Positions 1-6,258 of a stretch of 9,367 bases of DNA are shown in pieces (the stretch's first letter is position 1; each line of letters begins with the position of its first letter). The stretch is from assembly GCA_025351525.1 (NCBI GenBank), contig JANXVV010000074.1, positions 1 to 9,367 of the forward strand. Direction: 5' to 3'. The translations under genes were made by a program, and so were the position numbers. Under the pieces are notes generated by a model. It was given only the letters and a program-made list of their open reading frames with translations, did not search any database and was not told where the DNA came from. This DNA is from Humisphaera sp. GTDB taxonomy: Bacteria > Planctomycetota > Phycisphaerae > Tepidisphaerales > Tepidisphaeraceae.

Positions 1-75
1 CCACAGGTCGCGGTACTCCGAGACCTGTGCTGGCCTTGCCGAAAGACACAGGTCTAGAAGTACCGCGACCTGTGG
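1..75. repeat. Near-perfect 29-bp inverted repeat, each arm itself dyadic
   Basis: Positions 1-29 and 47-75 are reverse complements with two mismatches, separated by a 17-nt spacer. Each arm also begins and ends with CACAGGTC/GACCTGTG, so the 8-mer appears four times in alternating orientation. Either one long cruciform or hairpin, or two smaller hairpins, could form. The element begins at the window edge and may extend further left. It lies about 90 nt beyond the fliF stop with no gene between. It resembles a dispersed REP-like or palindromic intergenic element, but copy number in the genome cannot be judged here. No transposase or flanking target duplication is visible. Confidence 0.8.
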
Positions 76-121
76 CACCCGACCCACAAGCGCAAGTCAT
101 TTCGAGCCCGTTCCTCGCTAG

Positions 122-150
122 GGAAAAGAACATGGGCGAGACGCCCATGC
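122..150 (-). terminator. Probable intrinsic terminator after fliF
   Basis: Read on the minus strand, CATGGGCG and CGCCCATG (149-142 and 138-131) form a perfect 8-bp stem with a 3-nt loop. It is followed directly by TTCTTTTCCC, a T-rich though interrupted tail. It begins 17 nt after the fliF stop codon, which is where an operon terminator would lie. The same palindrome could instead be a dispersed intergenic repeat recruited as a terminator. Confidence 0.55.
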
Positions 151-166
151 TACCTTTGTCGATCGT

Positions 167-1882
167 TCACGCCCGCGTCATCCAGCGTTTGATCAGAGTC
201 GCGCCCACATCGGGGTTTTCCTTGACGAGATTCGAGACTTGCTCGATGACCTGTTGGGCGCGGATGGTCTCCTCATCCAGCTCGATGCCGTCAAGAGCTT
301 GGCCACCCTCGCCCACCTCCGCCGCGTCATCATGCACGAAGGGTTTGAAGCCTGATTTCGCCATCATGGCATCGACCGTCACGCCGGTGGTGGGCATTCC
401 GATATGATTCATCACCCCCGCGCCGGCGAGGCCGGCCACCGGGCTCGATCCTCCTTTGCGAACCATCATGGAAACCATAAACAAGCTCGCCAGCGCCAAA
501 ACACCCAGCACGATGTCTTTCCCATGGCTGCCCAGTAGCAACGCCACGCCACTGGTGGCCTGTGCGGTGACTTCGGCGGCGACGGGCAGCAGATCGACAT
601 AGGCATCCAAAGCCAGTACATCATCCGAAGGTAGGTTCAGGCAGAACTTGACTTGGCCACGGTAACTGTCGAGATGTTTTTTGATGTAGGGTTCGATCAC
701 CGCCTCGCTCGGGTCTTTGTCCGTGCGGGTCTCAGTCTTGAAGGCCTTGATAAAGAAACTGCGGGGCAGGGCGACCGATGCGGAAGTGACGGACATCATT
801 CCCGCCGGGGCTTTGATCACCGTGACGGTTTTACCGAAACGATTATCAATTTTTTCAGTGGTCTTCTCGGTGTTGCCGGTCTGTGAATCACCGGACCCGC
901 CGCCCGCCCCGATTTCCATTCCTTTGTTCGAGCCGGTGTTCGGATTCACCCCGACATCGCCGGAAGGGCGACCTCCGGTGCTCGTGGTCTGCACCTCCGT
1001 GGTCGTCTCTGAAGCGCGGGAAGCAATGCCCTTGGGATCGTACGTTTCGGAAGTGGTCAGACTGGAATCCGTTTTTTGCGTGACGTTGACGTGTACCATG
1101 ACCCCGTCGCAAAACTGCAATTGCTCGACCACTTTTTTCGCGTAATAGGCTTCGTTTTGCTGAATGGCTTCCAGCAGGGTTCCGGCAATCACCCCGCCGT
1201 CACCCCCTTCCTCATCGTTGCCGGAGAGGCGCGATATTCCATCGACGATCACGCTGACGTGCGACCGCTGCAATCCCGCGACCGAACCGGCGACCCAGTC
1301 GGCGATGGCGGTGACCAGTCGGCTGTCGGCCCTTCGACCCGTCTGCATGATGACCGACGCCGACGCCTTGGCCGTGATCGGATTGTCCATCCGCCGTTTC
1401 TCGGTGGTGTCCAGTTCCACCCGCGCACTCTTCACGCCCGGGAAAAAGCGGATGACCTCCGCGATGGAAGTCTGGCGGGCTTGGTTGAAAAGAGCCTGGG
1501 TAGTTTCGTGCGGATTGAGCGGGTTGCCCATTTTCCCCATGAGATCGGTGAAAGCGCTGGAAGTGTCGCGGGGAAGAAGTTGCTGGGCGGCAAGCTCACC
1601 GAGCGCCTCATACTGCCGATCGGCGGGTACGAGAATGCGACTGCCGGAAGGAGTGAAGGGAATGTTTCGCGATCGCAGGCTCGCGGTGATGCGGCTGAAA
1701 TCCTCCGCCGCGAAATCCTGCTCGAGCAATGCCGCCATCTCAGCGGTGCCCGCGTAACGGCCCCACCAGGCGAGGGTCATCAGCATGATCGCCACCAGCG
1801 ACACCGACAGCATTTTCTGGCTGGCGGTGAGTTGGTCGAACTGCGCCTGTAACCGCCCGAGTTGAGACTTCAGAAAATCCAT
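167..1882 (-). CDS. fliF: Flagellar MS-ring protein FliF
   Basis: This is a 571-residue protein, a normal length for FliF, which builds the inner-membrane MS ring, houses the export gate and holds the FliG switch ring. A first membrane helix lies at about residues 25-45 and a second at about 455-475. Between them are the ring-building domains, interrupted by a Gly/Ser/Thr-rich stretch (about 295-345), where FliF families carry their variable beta-collar insertion. After helix 2 comes a flexible cytoplasmic linker, then a C-terminal helix (about 535-571) containing VKENPDVGATLIKRWM, matching the FliG-binding tail. The start is supported by GGAAGG 6 nt upstream of ATG. It is the last gene of the run: 125 nt separate it from fliE, and a probable terminator follows. 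fliG, its usual neighbour, is not adjacent. Identification is firm from topology, tail and context. Confidence 0.93.
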   Translation of the reverse strand: MDFLKSQLGRLQAQFDQLTASQKMLSVSLVAIMLMTLAWWGRYAGTAEMAALLEQDFAAEDFSRITASLRSRNIPFTPSGSRILVPADRQYEALGELAAQQLLPRDTSSAFTDLMGKMGNPLNPHETTQALFNQARQTSIAEVIRFFPGVKSARVELDTTEKRRMDNPITAKASASVIMQTGRRADSRLVTAIADWVAGSVAGLQRSHVSVIVDGISRLSGNDEEGGDGGVIAGTLLEAIQQNEAYYAKKVVEQLQFCDGVMVHVNVTQKTDSSLTTSETYDPKGIASRASETTTEVQTTSTGGRPSGDVGVNPNTGSNKGMEIGAGGGSGDSQTGNTEKTTEKIDNRFGKTVTVIKAPAGMMSVTSASVALPRSFFIKAFKTETRTDKDPSEAVIEPYIKKHLDSYRGQVKFCLNLPSDDVLALDAYVDLLPVAAEVTAQATSGVALLLGSHGKDIVLGVLALASLFMVSMMVRKGGSSPVAGLAGAGVMNHIGMPTTGVTVDAMMAKSGFKPFVHDDAAEVGEGGQALDGIELDEETIRAQQVIEQVSNLVKENPDVGATLIKRWMTRA

Positions 1883-2007
1883 GGCCTGCCTTCCTTGGCA
1901 TACTCCCCGGCTCCGCCGGAGAGGATCTGCGATGAAAAATTACATCCTTCGGTCGACGAACAGAATTACCATAGATCGATCCCTCAATGCAAATGACAAA
2001 TCGTCAA
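1883..2007 (-). other. fliE-fliF intergenic region
   Basis: This 125-nt gap separates the fliE stop from the fliF start. It contains a good ribosome binding site (AAGGAAGG, 1896-1889). Slightly upstream is a short hairpin, CCGGC/GCCGG (1907-1919), which is small enough to modulate rather than block translation. TTGACG and TTGCAT boxes lie just after the fliE stop, but no well-spaced -10 box accompanies them. I see no convincing promoter, so fliF is probably read from upstream. Confidence 0.45.
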
Positions 2008-2322
2008 TTAGATCGGAATATTTTTAATTTCGTCGTAAGCTTCCATCAACTTCGAGCGAATCGCCAGCAGCGTCTTGAAGGCAAGGTCGGATTTTTCCAT
2101 TGCCGTCATCACCCCGGTGACGTTTTCACTCTTGCCGGTCACCAGATCCTCCACCGCCTTCGTCGCATCCTGCTGCATGCGAGAGACTTCACCGATGCTG
2201 TTTTTCAGCGCATCGGCAAAGCTCGATGCGCCGGCGCCTCCTGCGCCCGAAGGTGTCGCAGGCGAAACTCCGCCCCCCGCGAGTTTGCCCAGACTCAAGT
2301 TGTTATTGACTCCGTGAATCAT
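2008..2322 (-). CDS. fliE: Flagellar hook-basal body complex protein FliE
   Basis: FliE is the small adaptor joining the MS ring and export gate to the proximal rod. This 104-residue protein matches the family length. It has a Gly/Ala/Ser-rich N-terminal third, then a helical segment FADALKNSIGEVSRMQ and the conserved C-terminal part (about 75-104) with FKTLLAIRSKLMEAYDEI, the FliE signature. The flgB-flgC-fliE-fliF order supports the call. The start lacks a recognisable Shine-Dalgarno: CTTCTTCTT precedes the ATG, and the end of a 39-bp inverted repeat is only 5 nt upstream. A hairpin there would crowd or mask the start, so fliE translation may be weak or structure-controlled. A shorter start at an internal Met would remove most of the protein and is unlikely. 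Confidence 0.92.
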   Translation of the reverse strand: MIHGVNNNLSLGKLAGGGVSPATPSGAGGAGASSFADALKNSIGEVSRMQQDATKAVEDLVTGKSENVTGVMTAMEKSDLAFKTLLAIRSKLMEAYDEIKNIPI

Positions 2323-2327
2323 AAGAA

Positions 2328-2449
2328 GAAGTGGTTAGTAGGAAAGAAGTGGTTAGTGGTTAGTAGGAAGGAAAATGCTGTGGGGTTGCGGCAGATGCGA
2401 TTTCCCGCATCTACTAACCACTAACCACTTCTTTCCTACTAACCACTTC
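2328..2449. repeat. Perfect 39-bp inverted repeat filling the flgC-fliE gap
   Basis: Positions 2328-2366 and 2411-2449 are exact reverse complements (39 of 39), with a 44-nt spacer. The arms are built from direct repeats of GAAGTGGTTAGT and GGTTAGTAGGAA. The spacer carries its own 6-bp hairpin (GATGCG/CGCATC, 2394-2411). The element covers nearly all of the 128-nt gap: it starts 1 nt after the flgC stop codon and ends 5 nt before the fliE ATG. In RNA it would form a very stable hairpin lacking a terminal T tract. It could attenuate fliE-fliF expression, stabilise the upstream mRNA 3' end, or be a MITE/REP-like insertion. No target-site duplication or transposase is visible. Confidence 0.9.
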
Positions 2450-2450
2450 C

Positions 2451-2855
2451 TCAAGCTATCAACCTCAGTGCGGCATTCAGCATGGATTTATTCACTTCCA
2501 TCGTCGTGACATTCGCTTCGTAGGCTCGCGATGCTTCCAGCATGTTGACGTATTCGGTCGAAAGATCGATGTTCGGGAAGCGAACGTTGCCGTCCTTGTC
2601 GGCATCGATATTGGTCGGGTCGTGGACTTTGCGGAACGCGGCGTCGTCGAGCTTGATTTCTTCGACATGCACACCCGGCGCCTTGTGATTATCGGGTTGC
2701 CCCGGCGCGAAAACGGCGAACCGGCGGCGATAGGGATTGGGCTTACCGGCGGCATCGTGCGTGGTATTCATGTTCGCCGTGTTCGCCGCGATGGTGTCCA
2801 TGCGGATGCGCTGGGCCGTAAGGGCGCTGCTGCTAATATCCAAAGAGTCAAACAT
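2451..2855 (-). CDS. flgC: Flagellar proximal rod protein FlgC
   Basis: FlgC is a subunit of the proximal rod of the flagellar axle, exported through the flagellar type III apparatus and assembled in the periplasm. The 134 residues match the family length. The N-terminal rod motif SSALTAQRIRMDTIAANTAN (about 9-28) and the C-terminal motif YVNMLEASRAYEANVTTMEV (about 102-121) are both FlgC hallmarks and form the helical D0 core of axial proteins. The NPYRRR stretch at about 40-45 is also typical. There is no Sec signal, as expected. GAGAGG lies 5 nt upstream of the ATG. The usual NLANANT core reads NTANMNT, a modest divergence. It sits 76 nt after flgB and is followed at once by the large inverted repeat. 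Confidence 0.95.
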   Translation of the reverse strand: MFDSLDISSSALTAQRIRMDTIAANTANMNTTHDAAGKPNPYRRRFAVFAPGQPDNHKAPGVHVEEIKLDDAAFRKVHDPTNIDADKDGNVRFPNIDLSTEYVNMLEASRAYEANVTTMEVNKSMLNAALRLIA

Positions 2856-2931
2856 AAAAACCTCTCATCGTGCTTCGTTTAGCGGTGGCCCGGAGGGCCG
2901 CGTGTTTCCGACATTCAATCATCGCACTCCA
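2856..2931 (-). other. flgB-flgC intergenic region with hairpin
   Basis: This 76-nt gap holds a short GC-rich hairpin, GGCCC-gga-GGGCC (2887-2899), extendable by two pairs with a wobble, and the flgC ribosome binding site GAGAGG (2866-2861). No T tract follows the hairpin, so it is not a standard terminator. The flgB stop lies in GTGAGTTAGTGG, which resembles the TTAGTGG words of the other gaps. Confidence 0.5.
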
Positions 2932-3333
2932 CTAACTCACTCGTTCCTTCAAAGCCATATCCATCTGCTGAAACTGTTTCCGAAGCAGTTCGATGATCAT
3001 GTTGTGCAACATGCCGTTCTTGGCCTGATCGCTCATCAGCGATTCCATCGAACGGTTATTGCCATCGTGCGATAGGATGCCGCGCGTAGGATGCTCGACC
3101 GCGGCGGTGAGATCATCAAAACCCGTCGACCCGGGGGCTTGGGCATCGCGCTTCTCGACGCGCTCTCGAAGCAATCCCTCGAACTTTTTGACGTCCAAAT
3201 CCTTCTGCCGATACCCAAGCACATCGACGTTGGCGACATTCTCGGTGAGCAGCTTGGCCCGCGCTTCCGTGAACTGAAGCATCTGCTCCAATACCGGCGC
3301 GCTGGTCTGACTCATCAACTTCTGTAAGAACAT
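2932..3333 (-). CDS. flgB: Flagellar basal-body rod protein FlgB
   Basis: FlgB is the first proximal-rod subunit, linking FliE to the growing rod. The chosen start gives 133 residues, close to the usual 130-140. It is preceded by GAGG 7 nt upstream. A longer in-frame reading to 3477 overlaps the 3' end of the regulator gene and has no family resemblance. The rod motif is at about 29-41: LLTENVANVDVLGY, where the family usually shows N(I/V)ANADTPGY. The C-terminal region, about 105-130 (NGMLHNMIIELLRKQFQQMDMALKE), is the expected amphipathic helix. The centre (about 60-95) is variable, as in other FlgB proteins. It begins the structural set flgB-flgC-fliE-fliF, 101 nt after the regulator, with a possible sigma-54 element in that gap. 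An alternative start is Met7 (3315). Confidence 0.92.
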   Translation of the reverse strand: MFLQKLMSQTSAPVLEQMLQFTEARAKLLTENVANVDVLGYRQKDLDVKKFEGLLRERVEKRDAQAPGSTGFDDLTAAVEHPTRGILSHDGNNRSMESLMSDQAKNGMLHNMIIELLRKQFQQMDMALKERVS

Positions 3334-3350
3334 AAGATGACCTCGCAAAG

Positions 3351-3366
3351 TCAAACCGCGTGCCAA
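3351..3366 (-). promoter_or_regulatory. Candidate sigma-54 (-24/-12) promoter for flgB
   Basis: On the minus strand the sequence is TTGGCACGCGGTTTGA. It matches the -24 consensus TTGGCACG exactly, with a 4-nt spacer, then TTGA where TTGC is expected. The GG-to-G spacing is correct, but the conserved C of the -12 box is A. Transcription would start near 3339, only about 6 nt before the flgB ATG and downstream of its GAGG ribosome binding site, which argues against it or for use of Met7. The adjacent upstream gene encodes a sigma-54 activator. Confidence 0.4.
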
Positions 3367-3369
3367 TTC

Positions 3370-3385
3370 GATTCGCCGACGAATC
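3370..3385. promoter_or_regulatory. Inverted repeat next to the sigma-54-like element
   Basis: GATTCG-ccga-CGAATC is a perfect 6-bp dyad with a 4-nt spacer. It lies 3 nt upstream of the -24-like box. It could be an operator or a small hairpin. NtrC-type activators usually bind farther upstream, so this placement would be unusual for an enhancer. Function is not established. Confidence 0.3.
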
Positions 3386-3404
3386 CGCCATTCGGTTTTC
3401 GGAT

Positions 3405-3427
3405 CGCCGCGCAACATTCGCGCGGCG
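3405..3427 (-). other. GC-rich hairpin after the regulator gene
   Basis: A perfect 8-bp stem CGCCGCGC/GCGCGGCG with a 7-nt loop begins 7 nt after the regulator stop codon. It lacks a following T tract in the minus direction, so it is not a canonical intrinsic terminator. It may stabilise the 3' end of the upstream transcript or weaken read-through into flgB. Confidence 0.5.
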
Positions 3428-3434
3428 GCGCAAT

Positions 3435-4808
3435 TTATGCGCCCACTTCCACCAGATTCGTTTCCTCTTCCCGCCATTTTTTCAGCTTCATTCCCAGCGT
3501 GCGAATCCCGATGCCCAGTGCCCCGGCCGTTTTAATTCGATGTCCTTTAAATCGCTCCAGCGTACTGAGAATCACCTGTTTCTCGACATCCGCCAAAGGT
3601 CGCCCGGCTAGATTTCCCCCCGATGATCCGAGGTCGCCGTGCAGCTTGAGCCAGGGTTCGATCGTCACCGCCCGCACGACGCCGGCTTCACTTTCCAACA
3701 CACCGGCGCGCTCGATGATGTTCTGCAATTCTCGCACGTTGCCGGGCCATGCATATTTTTGCAGCAGGCGAACCGCTTCCGGTTCGATATGCCGAAAGAC
3801 GTTAGACTCGCGCTTCGAGATGGCATGGAGGAAATGCCGCACGAGTTCAGGAATATCCTCGACTCGATCTCGAAGCGGCGGCAAATCGATCGGCACCACA
3901 TTGAGCCGATAAAACAGATCCTGCCGAAACCGGCCCTCTTTCACCTCTTTAGCCAGATCGCGATTCGTCGTGGCGATCACGCGGACATCCACCTCCTGGG
4001 TCACGCTCGATCCCACCCGCTCAAACGCGCTCTCCTGCAACACCCGCAGAAGCTTGGCTTGAAGTCCCGGGGCGATCTCACTGATCTCGTCGAGCAGGAT
4101 CGAGCCGCCATCCGCCAGTTCAAATCGGCCTCGGCGAAGGCGGTCGGCACCGGTGAAGGCACCCTTCTCATGGCCGAACAATTCCGACTCGAGCAAATTT
4201 TCAGATAGAGCCGCACAGTTGACCGCGAGCATCGGTTTATCGCGGCGAGGCGAGGCGAAGTGAATCGCGCGGGCCACCATCTCCTTGCCCGTGCCCGACT
4301 CGCCGCAGATCAAAACGGTGGCATTGCTGCGGGCGACGAGCTCAACTTTTTTCTTGACTTCCGCCATCCCCGCCCCGCCGCCGATGACCGGGCGCGGGCC
4401 GTTGCTTTCATTCATTCGCCGCAGCACGGCGTTCTCTTTCACCAATCGACTATGCTCCAAAGTCCGATCGACCAGCAGCTTGATTTCATCGCCATCGAAT
4501 GGTTTTTGAATGTAGTCATACGCGCCCAGCTTCATCGCCTCGACCGCATTGCTGACCGTCGCGAAAGCCGTCATCAACACCACGGGCATCTCCGGGCGAA
4601 GCCTCTTTGCCTCGGCGAGCAATTCAATCCCGGTCATTCGCGGCATCTTCAAATCCGAGACGAGCAGGTCGAATCGCGAAGCCACCAGTCGCGCCACCGC
4701 CGCCTGACCGTCGCCCGCCGCCACCACTTCATGGCCTTCCCGCGCCAGCGTCGCCGCCAACGAATCCCGCATCATTTCCTGGTCGTCGACTATAAGAATG
4801 CGTGCCAT
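3435..4808 (-). CDS. NtrC-family sigma-54 response regulator, FlgR/FleR-like
   Basis: This 457-residue regulator activates RNA polymerase holding sigma-54 after phosphorylation by its kinase. The receiver domain (about 1-120) has acidic D8/D9, phospho-acceptor D52, T80 and K102. The AAA+ domain (about 140-375) has Walker A GESGTGKE (169-176), the sigma-54 contact loop GAFTGA (216-221) and Walker B GSILLDE (235-241), all intact. A Fis-type helix-turn-helix (about 405-446, with IKTAGALGIGIRTLGMKLKK) binds DNA. The start has GGAGAG 4 nt upstream. It follows the kinase by 90 nt and precedes flgB, so it most likely drives flagellar genes, as FlgR does in Campylobacter or FlrC/FleR do in gamma-proteobacteria. 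The family call is firm; the flagellar target is inferred from context. Its DNA site is unknown. Confidence 0.93.
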   Translation of the reverse strand: MARILIVDDQEMMRDSLAATLAREGHEVVAAGDGQAAVARLVASRFDLLVSDLKMPRMTGIELLAEAKRLRPEMPVVLMTAFATVSNAVEAMKLGAYDYIQKPFDGDEIKLLVDRTLEHSRLVKENAVLRRMNESNGPRPVIGGGAGMAEVKKKVELVARSNATVLICGESGTGKEMVARAIHFASPRRDKPMLAVNCAALSENLLESELFGHEKGAFTGADRLRRGRFELADGGSILLDEISEIAPGLQAKLLRVLQESAFERVGSSVTQEVDVRVIATTNRDLAKEVKEGRFRQDLFYRLNVVPIDLPPLRDRVEDIPELVRHFLHAISKRESNVFRHIEPEAVRLLQKYAWPGNVRELQNIIERAGVLESEAGVVRAVTIEPWLKLHGDLGSSGGNLAGRPLADVEKQVILSTLERFKGHRIKTAGALGIGIRTLGMKLKKWREEETNLVEVGA

Positions 4809-4898
4809 GCTGCTCTCCGCTTGTTGTGTAGTCGCCAGCGAGCGAATTCGCTGCTCTTCACTAACAACTGTCCACTGACAACTAACAACTTCTTCCGA
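4809..4898. repeat. Kinase-regulator gap with degenerate TTAGT/GTTGT repeats
   Basis: Read on the minus strand, TCGGAAGAAGTTGTTAGT begins right at the kinase stop codon and continues as variants of GTTAGT and GTCAGTGG to about 4855. ACTTCTTCCGA (4888-4898) and TCACTAACAAC (4858-4868) recur exactly in the TPR-flgN gap. Closer to the regulator is a perfect 12-bp palindrome AGCGAATTCGCT (4841-4852), then the regulator's ribosome binding site GGAGAG. No clear promoter is seen. Confidence 0.65.
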
Positions 4899-5744
4899 CT
4901 AGATCCGAATCTCAAACTGTGCTCCACCGCCCGGTGGATTGGTGACGGTGATGGTGCCGTCATGGGCATCCACGATGCGATGAACGATCGCGAGGCCAAG
5001 GCCGGTGCCGGTGTCCTTGGTCGTGAAAAACGGATTGAAAATCCGATCCAGGATCGCGGCGGGGATGCCGGGGCCGCTGTCACGGATCGTCAGCTTTACC
5101 TGTCGGCCTTCACCGTCTTCTTCGGTCGCCCGAATGAACTGCACCGTGATTTTTCCACCGACTTCCATCGCCTCGACGGCGTTGAGAAGTAGGTTCAACA
5201 CGGCCTGTCCAAGCAACTGTTCATCGGCCCGAAGTAGCAATGGCGCGTTCGCTCGCACCTGGATATCCACCCTACGTTCGATGACCTTCGGTTGGGCCAA
5301 CTCGATGGCCGTCGCGATGATCTCCGCCAGATCCGTTTCAGCTCGCGATACCTGACTCTCGCGTGTAAAATGAAGCACCTGGCTGACGAGTCCTTCCAAC
5401 CGCCGTACCCCCCCGGAGATTTTGTGAACCAGTTGCAGCGAGGCCGGCATGGCACTGACGTCTTTTGCCAGCAATGACGCATAGAGCTGGATGCCGCCCA
5501 GTGGGTTGCGAATCTCATGGGCCAGGCCGGCGGCCATTTCACCGAGCGCCGCCAGCCGTTCTTTGCGCTCCAGCAGTTTGTTCTTCTCACCGAGTTCCGC
5601 CTGCAATCCCGAAACCATCTCCGTCAGTTGCTCCTGCGACTGCTGCAACCGCTCCATCACCTCGCTGTACGCAAGAATGATTCGGCCAAGCTCTTCGATC
5701 CGCTGGACCTGCTCGGCGGGGGATGTGGTGGCGAGGGTGGACAT
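4899..5744 (-). CDS. Soluble sensor histidine kinase, FlgS/FleS-like
   Basis: This 281-residue kinase is predicted to phosphorylate the sigma-54 regulator encoded next to it. It has no membrane segment and no recognisable PAS or GAF domain. Residues about 8-62 form a predicted coiled coil (heptad-like, rich in E, Q, L). The H-box AHEIRNPL places the phospho-histidine at H76. The catalytic domain shows an N-box [10 protein letters not shown] (N188), G1 DSGPGIP (222-228), F-box FNPFFTTK (236-243) and G2 GTGLGLAI (246-253). All key residues are present. The start overlaps the stop of the flgN-like gene (TAATG), indicating translational coupling, and no strong ribosome binding site is needed. Cytoplasmic kinases of this layout control flagellar sigma-54 regulons in several phyla. 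Sensing of the export apparatus here is an inference from context. Confidence 0.9.
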   Translation of the reverse strand: MSTLATTSPAEQVQRIEELGRIILAYSEVMERLQQSQEQLTEMVSGLQAELGEKNKLLERKERLAALGEMAAGLAHEIRNPLGGIQLYASLLAKDVSAMPASLQLVHKISGGVRRLEGLVSQVLHFTRESQVSRAETDLAEIIATAIELAQPKVIERRVDIQVRANAPLLLRADEQLLGQAVLNLLLNAVEAMEVGGKITVQFIRATEEDGEGRQVKLTIRDSGPGIPAAILDRIFNPFFTTKDTGTGLGLAIVHRIVDAHDGTITVTNPPGGGAQFEIRI

Positions 5745-6187
5745 TATTGTTTCAAATCCATCTTCGCCTTCGTCGTCCCATACGCCGCCGCAGCATAGGT
5801 ACGATTGATCTGGCGGGCGTTCATCGCCTGTGAAATCTGCCGGCCTAAATTCAACTTGCGCTGCTGCAACACCAGCGCATCATTGCGATCGGCGGCGGTG
5901 ATCCGCTCCAACAACACGCGTGTCTGCGCCAACAAACCTTCTGCGCGGGCGCGGTTGGCATCATCCAGTTTCCCGACATAGTCACTCCAATGTCTTTTCG
6001 CCATCGCAATGGTTCCTTCCAGGCTTGCCACCTCATCCAACACGCCCTGCCGTTTGCCGAGAACTTCAAGCAACGCTTCCGTCTGATTATTCTGCACATG
6101 CTCGTGCTGCAACTCCGCCAATTTAGCCAACCGCGTATAGCAACCCAGTTGCTTCTCCAAAGCGATTAGGATCGGATCAACCAACAT
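5744..6187 (-). CDS. flgN: FlgN-like flagellar export chaperone
   Basis: FlgN-family proteins are small, helical, acidic cytoplasmic chaperones that escort hook-filament junction proteins FlgK and FlgL to the export gate. The 147 residues are almost wholly predicted helical. The segment at about 8-55 (LEKQLGCYTRLAKLAELQHE, then NNQTEALLEVLGKRQGVLDE) matches the family pattern of an early helix pair with an E-x-L/K-R-Q register. There are no membrane or signal segments. I chose the ATG at 6187. The longer reading to 6307 runs through the repeat-containing gap and into the TPR gene, giving an implausible low-complexity extension. The ribosome binding site is weak (GAGTGG). The stop overlaps the kinase start as TAATG. 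The assignment rests on weakly conserved features plus context. Another short coiled-coil flagellar protein, such as a FliJ- or FliT-like one, is possible. Confidence 0.7.
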   Translation of the reverse strand: MLVDPILIALEKQLGCYTRLAKLAELQHEHVQNNQTEALLEVLGKRQGVLDEVASLEGTIAMAKRHWSDYVGKLDDANRARAEGLLAQTRVLLERITAADRNDALVLQQRKLNLGRQISQAMNARQINRTYAAAAYGTTKAKMDLKQ

Positions 6188-6258
6188 AAAACCAACCACT
6201 CTTTCCCGCATCTCACTAACAACATCCTCACTTTTCCACTTTCTCACTTCTTCCGACC
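6188..6258. repeat. TPR-flgN gap with shared repeat words
   Basis: These 71 nt are purine-rich on the minus strand and begin GGTCGGAAGAAGT immediately after the TPR stop codon. They share TTTCCCGCATCT (6202-6213 on the plus strand) exactly with 2401-2412 in the flgC-fliE element. They also share TCACTAACAAC (6213-6223) and ACTTCTTCCGA (6246-6256) exactly with the kinase-regulator gap. The internal AGTGAG/AGTGG runs look like decayed copies of the same repeat. Confidence 0.65.

Noticed and set aside
1076..1852. 258-residue open frame on the plus strand
   Set aside because: It is fully antisense to fliF, whose topology and motifs are convincing. The plus-strand product is Arg/Gly/His-rich and unlike a folded family.
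2328..2449. Intrinsic terminator at the 39-bp inverted repeat
   Set aside because: There is no T tract after the stem on the minus strand, and fliE and fliF lie just downstream with no clear promoter, so simple termination is not supported.
2323..2450. CRISPR array or insertion sequence at the repeat-rich gap
   Set aside because: The repeats are irregular in length with no uniform spacers, and there is no transposase or cas gene in the window.
3334..3477. Longer FlgB start at 3477
   Set aside because: The extra 48 residues overlap the regulator gene, are arginine-rich, and have no match to FlgB N-termini. The ATG at 3333 has a well-placed GAGG.
4260..5192. 310-residue open frame on the plus strand
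   Set aside because: It lies antisense to the regulator and kinase genes, crosses their gap, and its translation is His/Arg/Gln-rich with no domain. It is an artefact of codon bias in the real genes.
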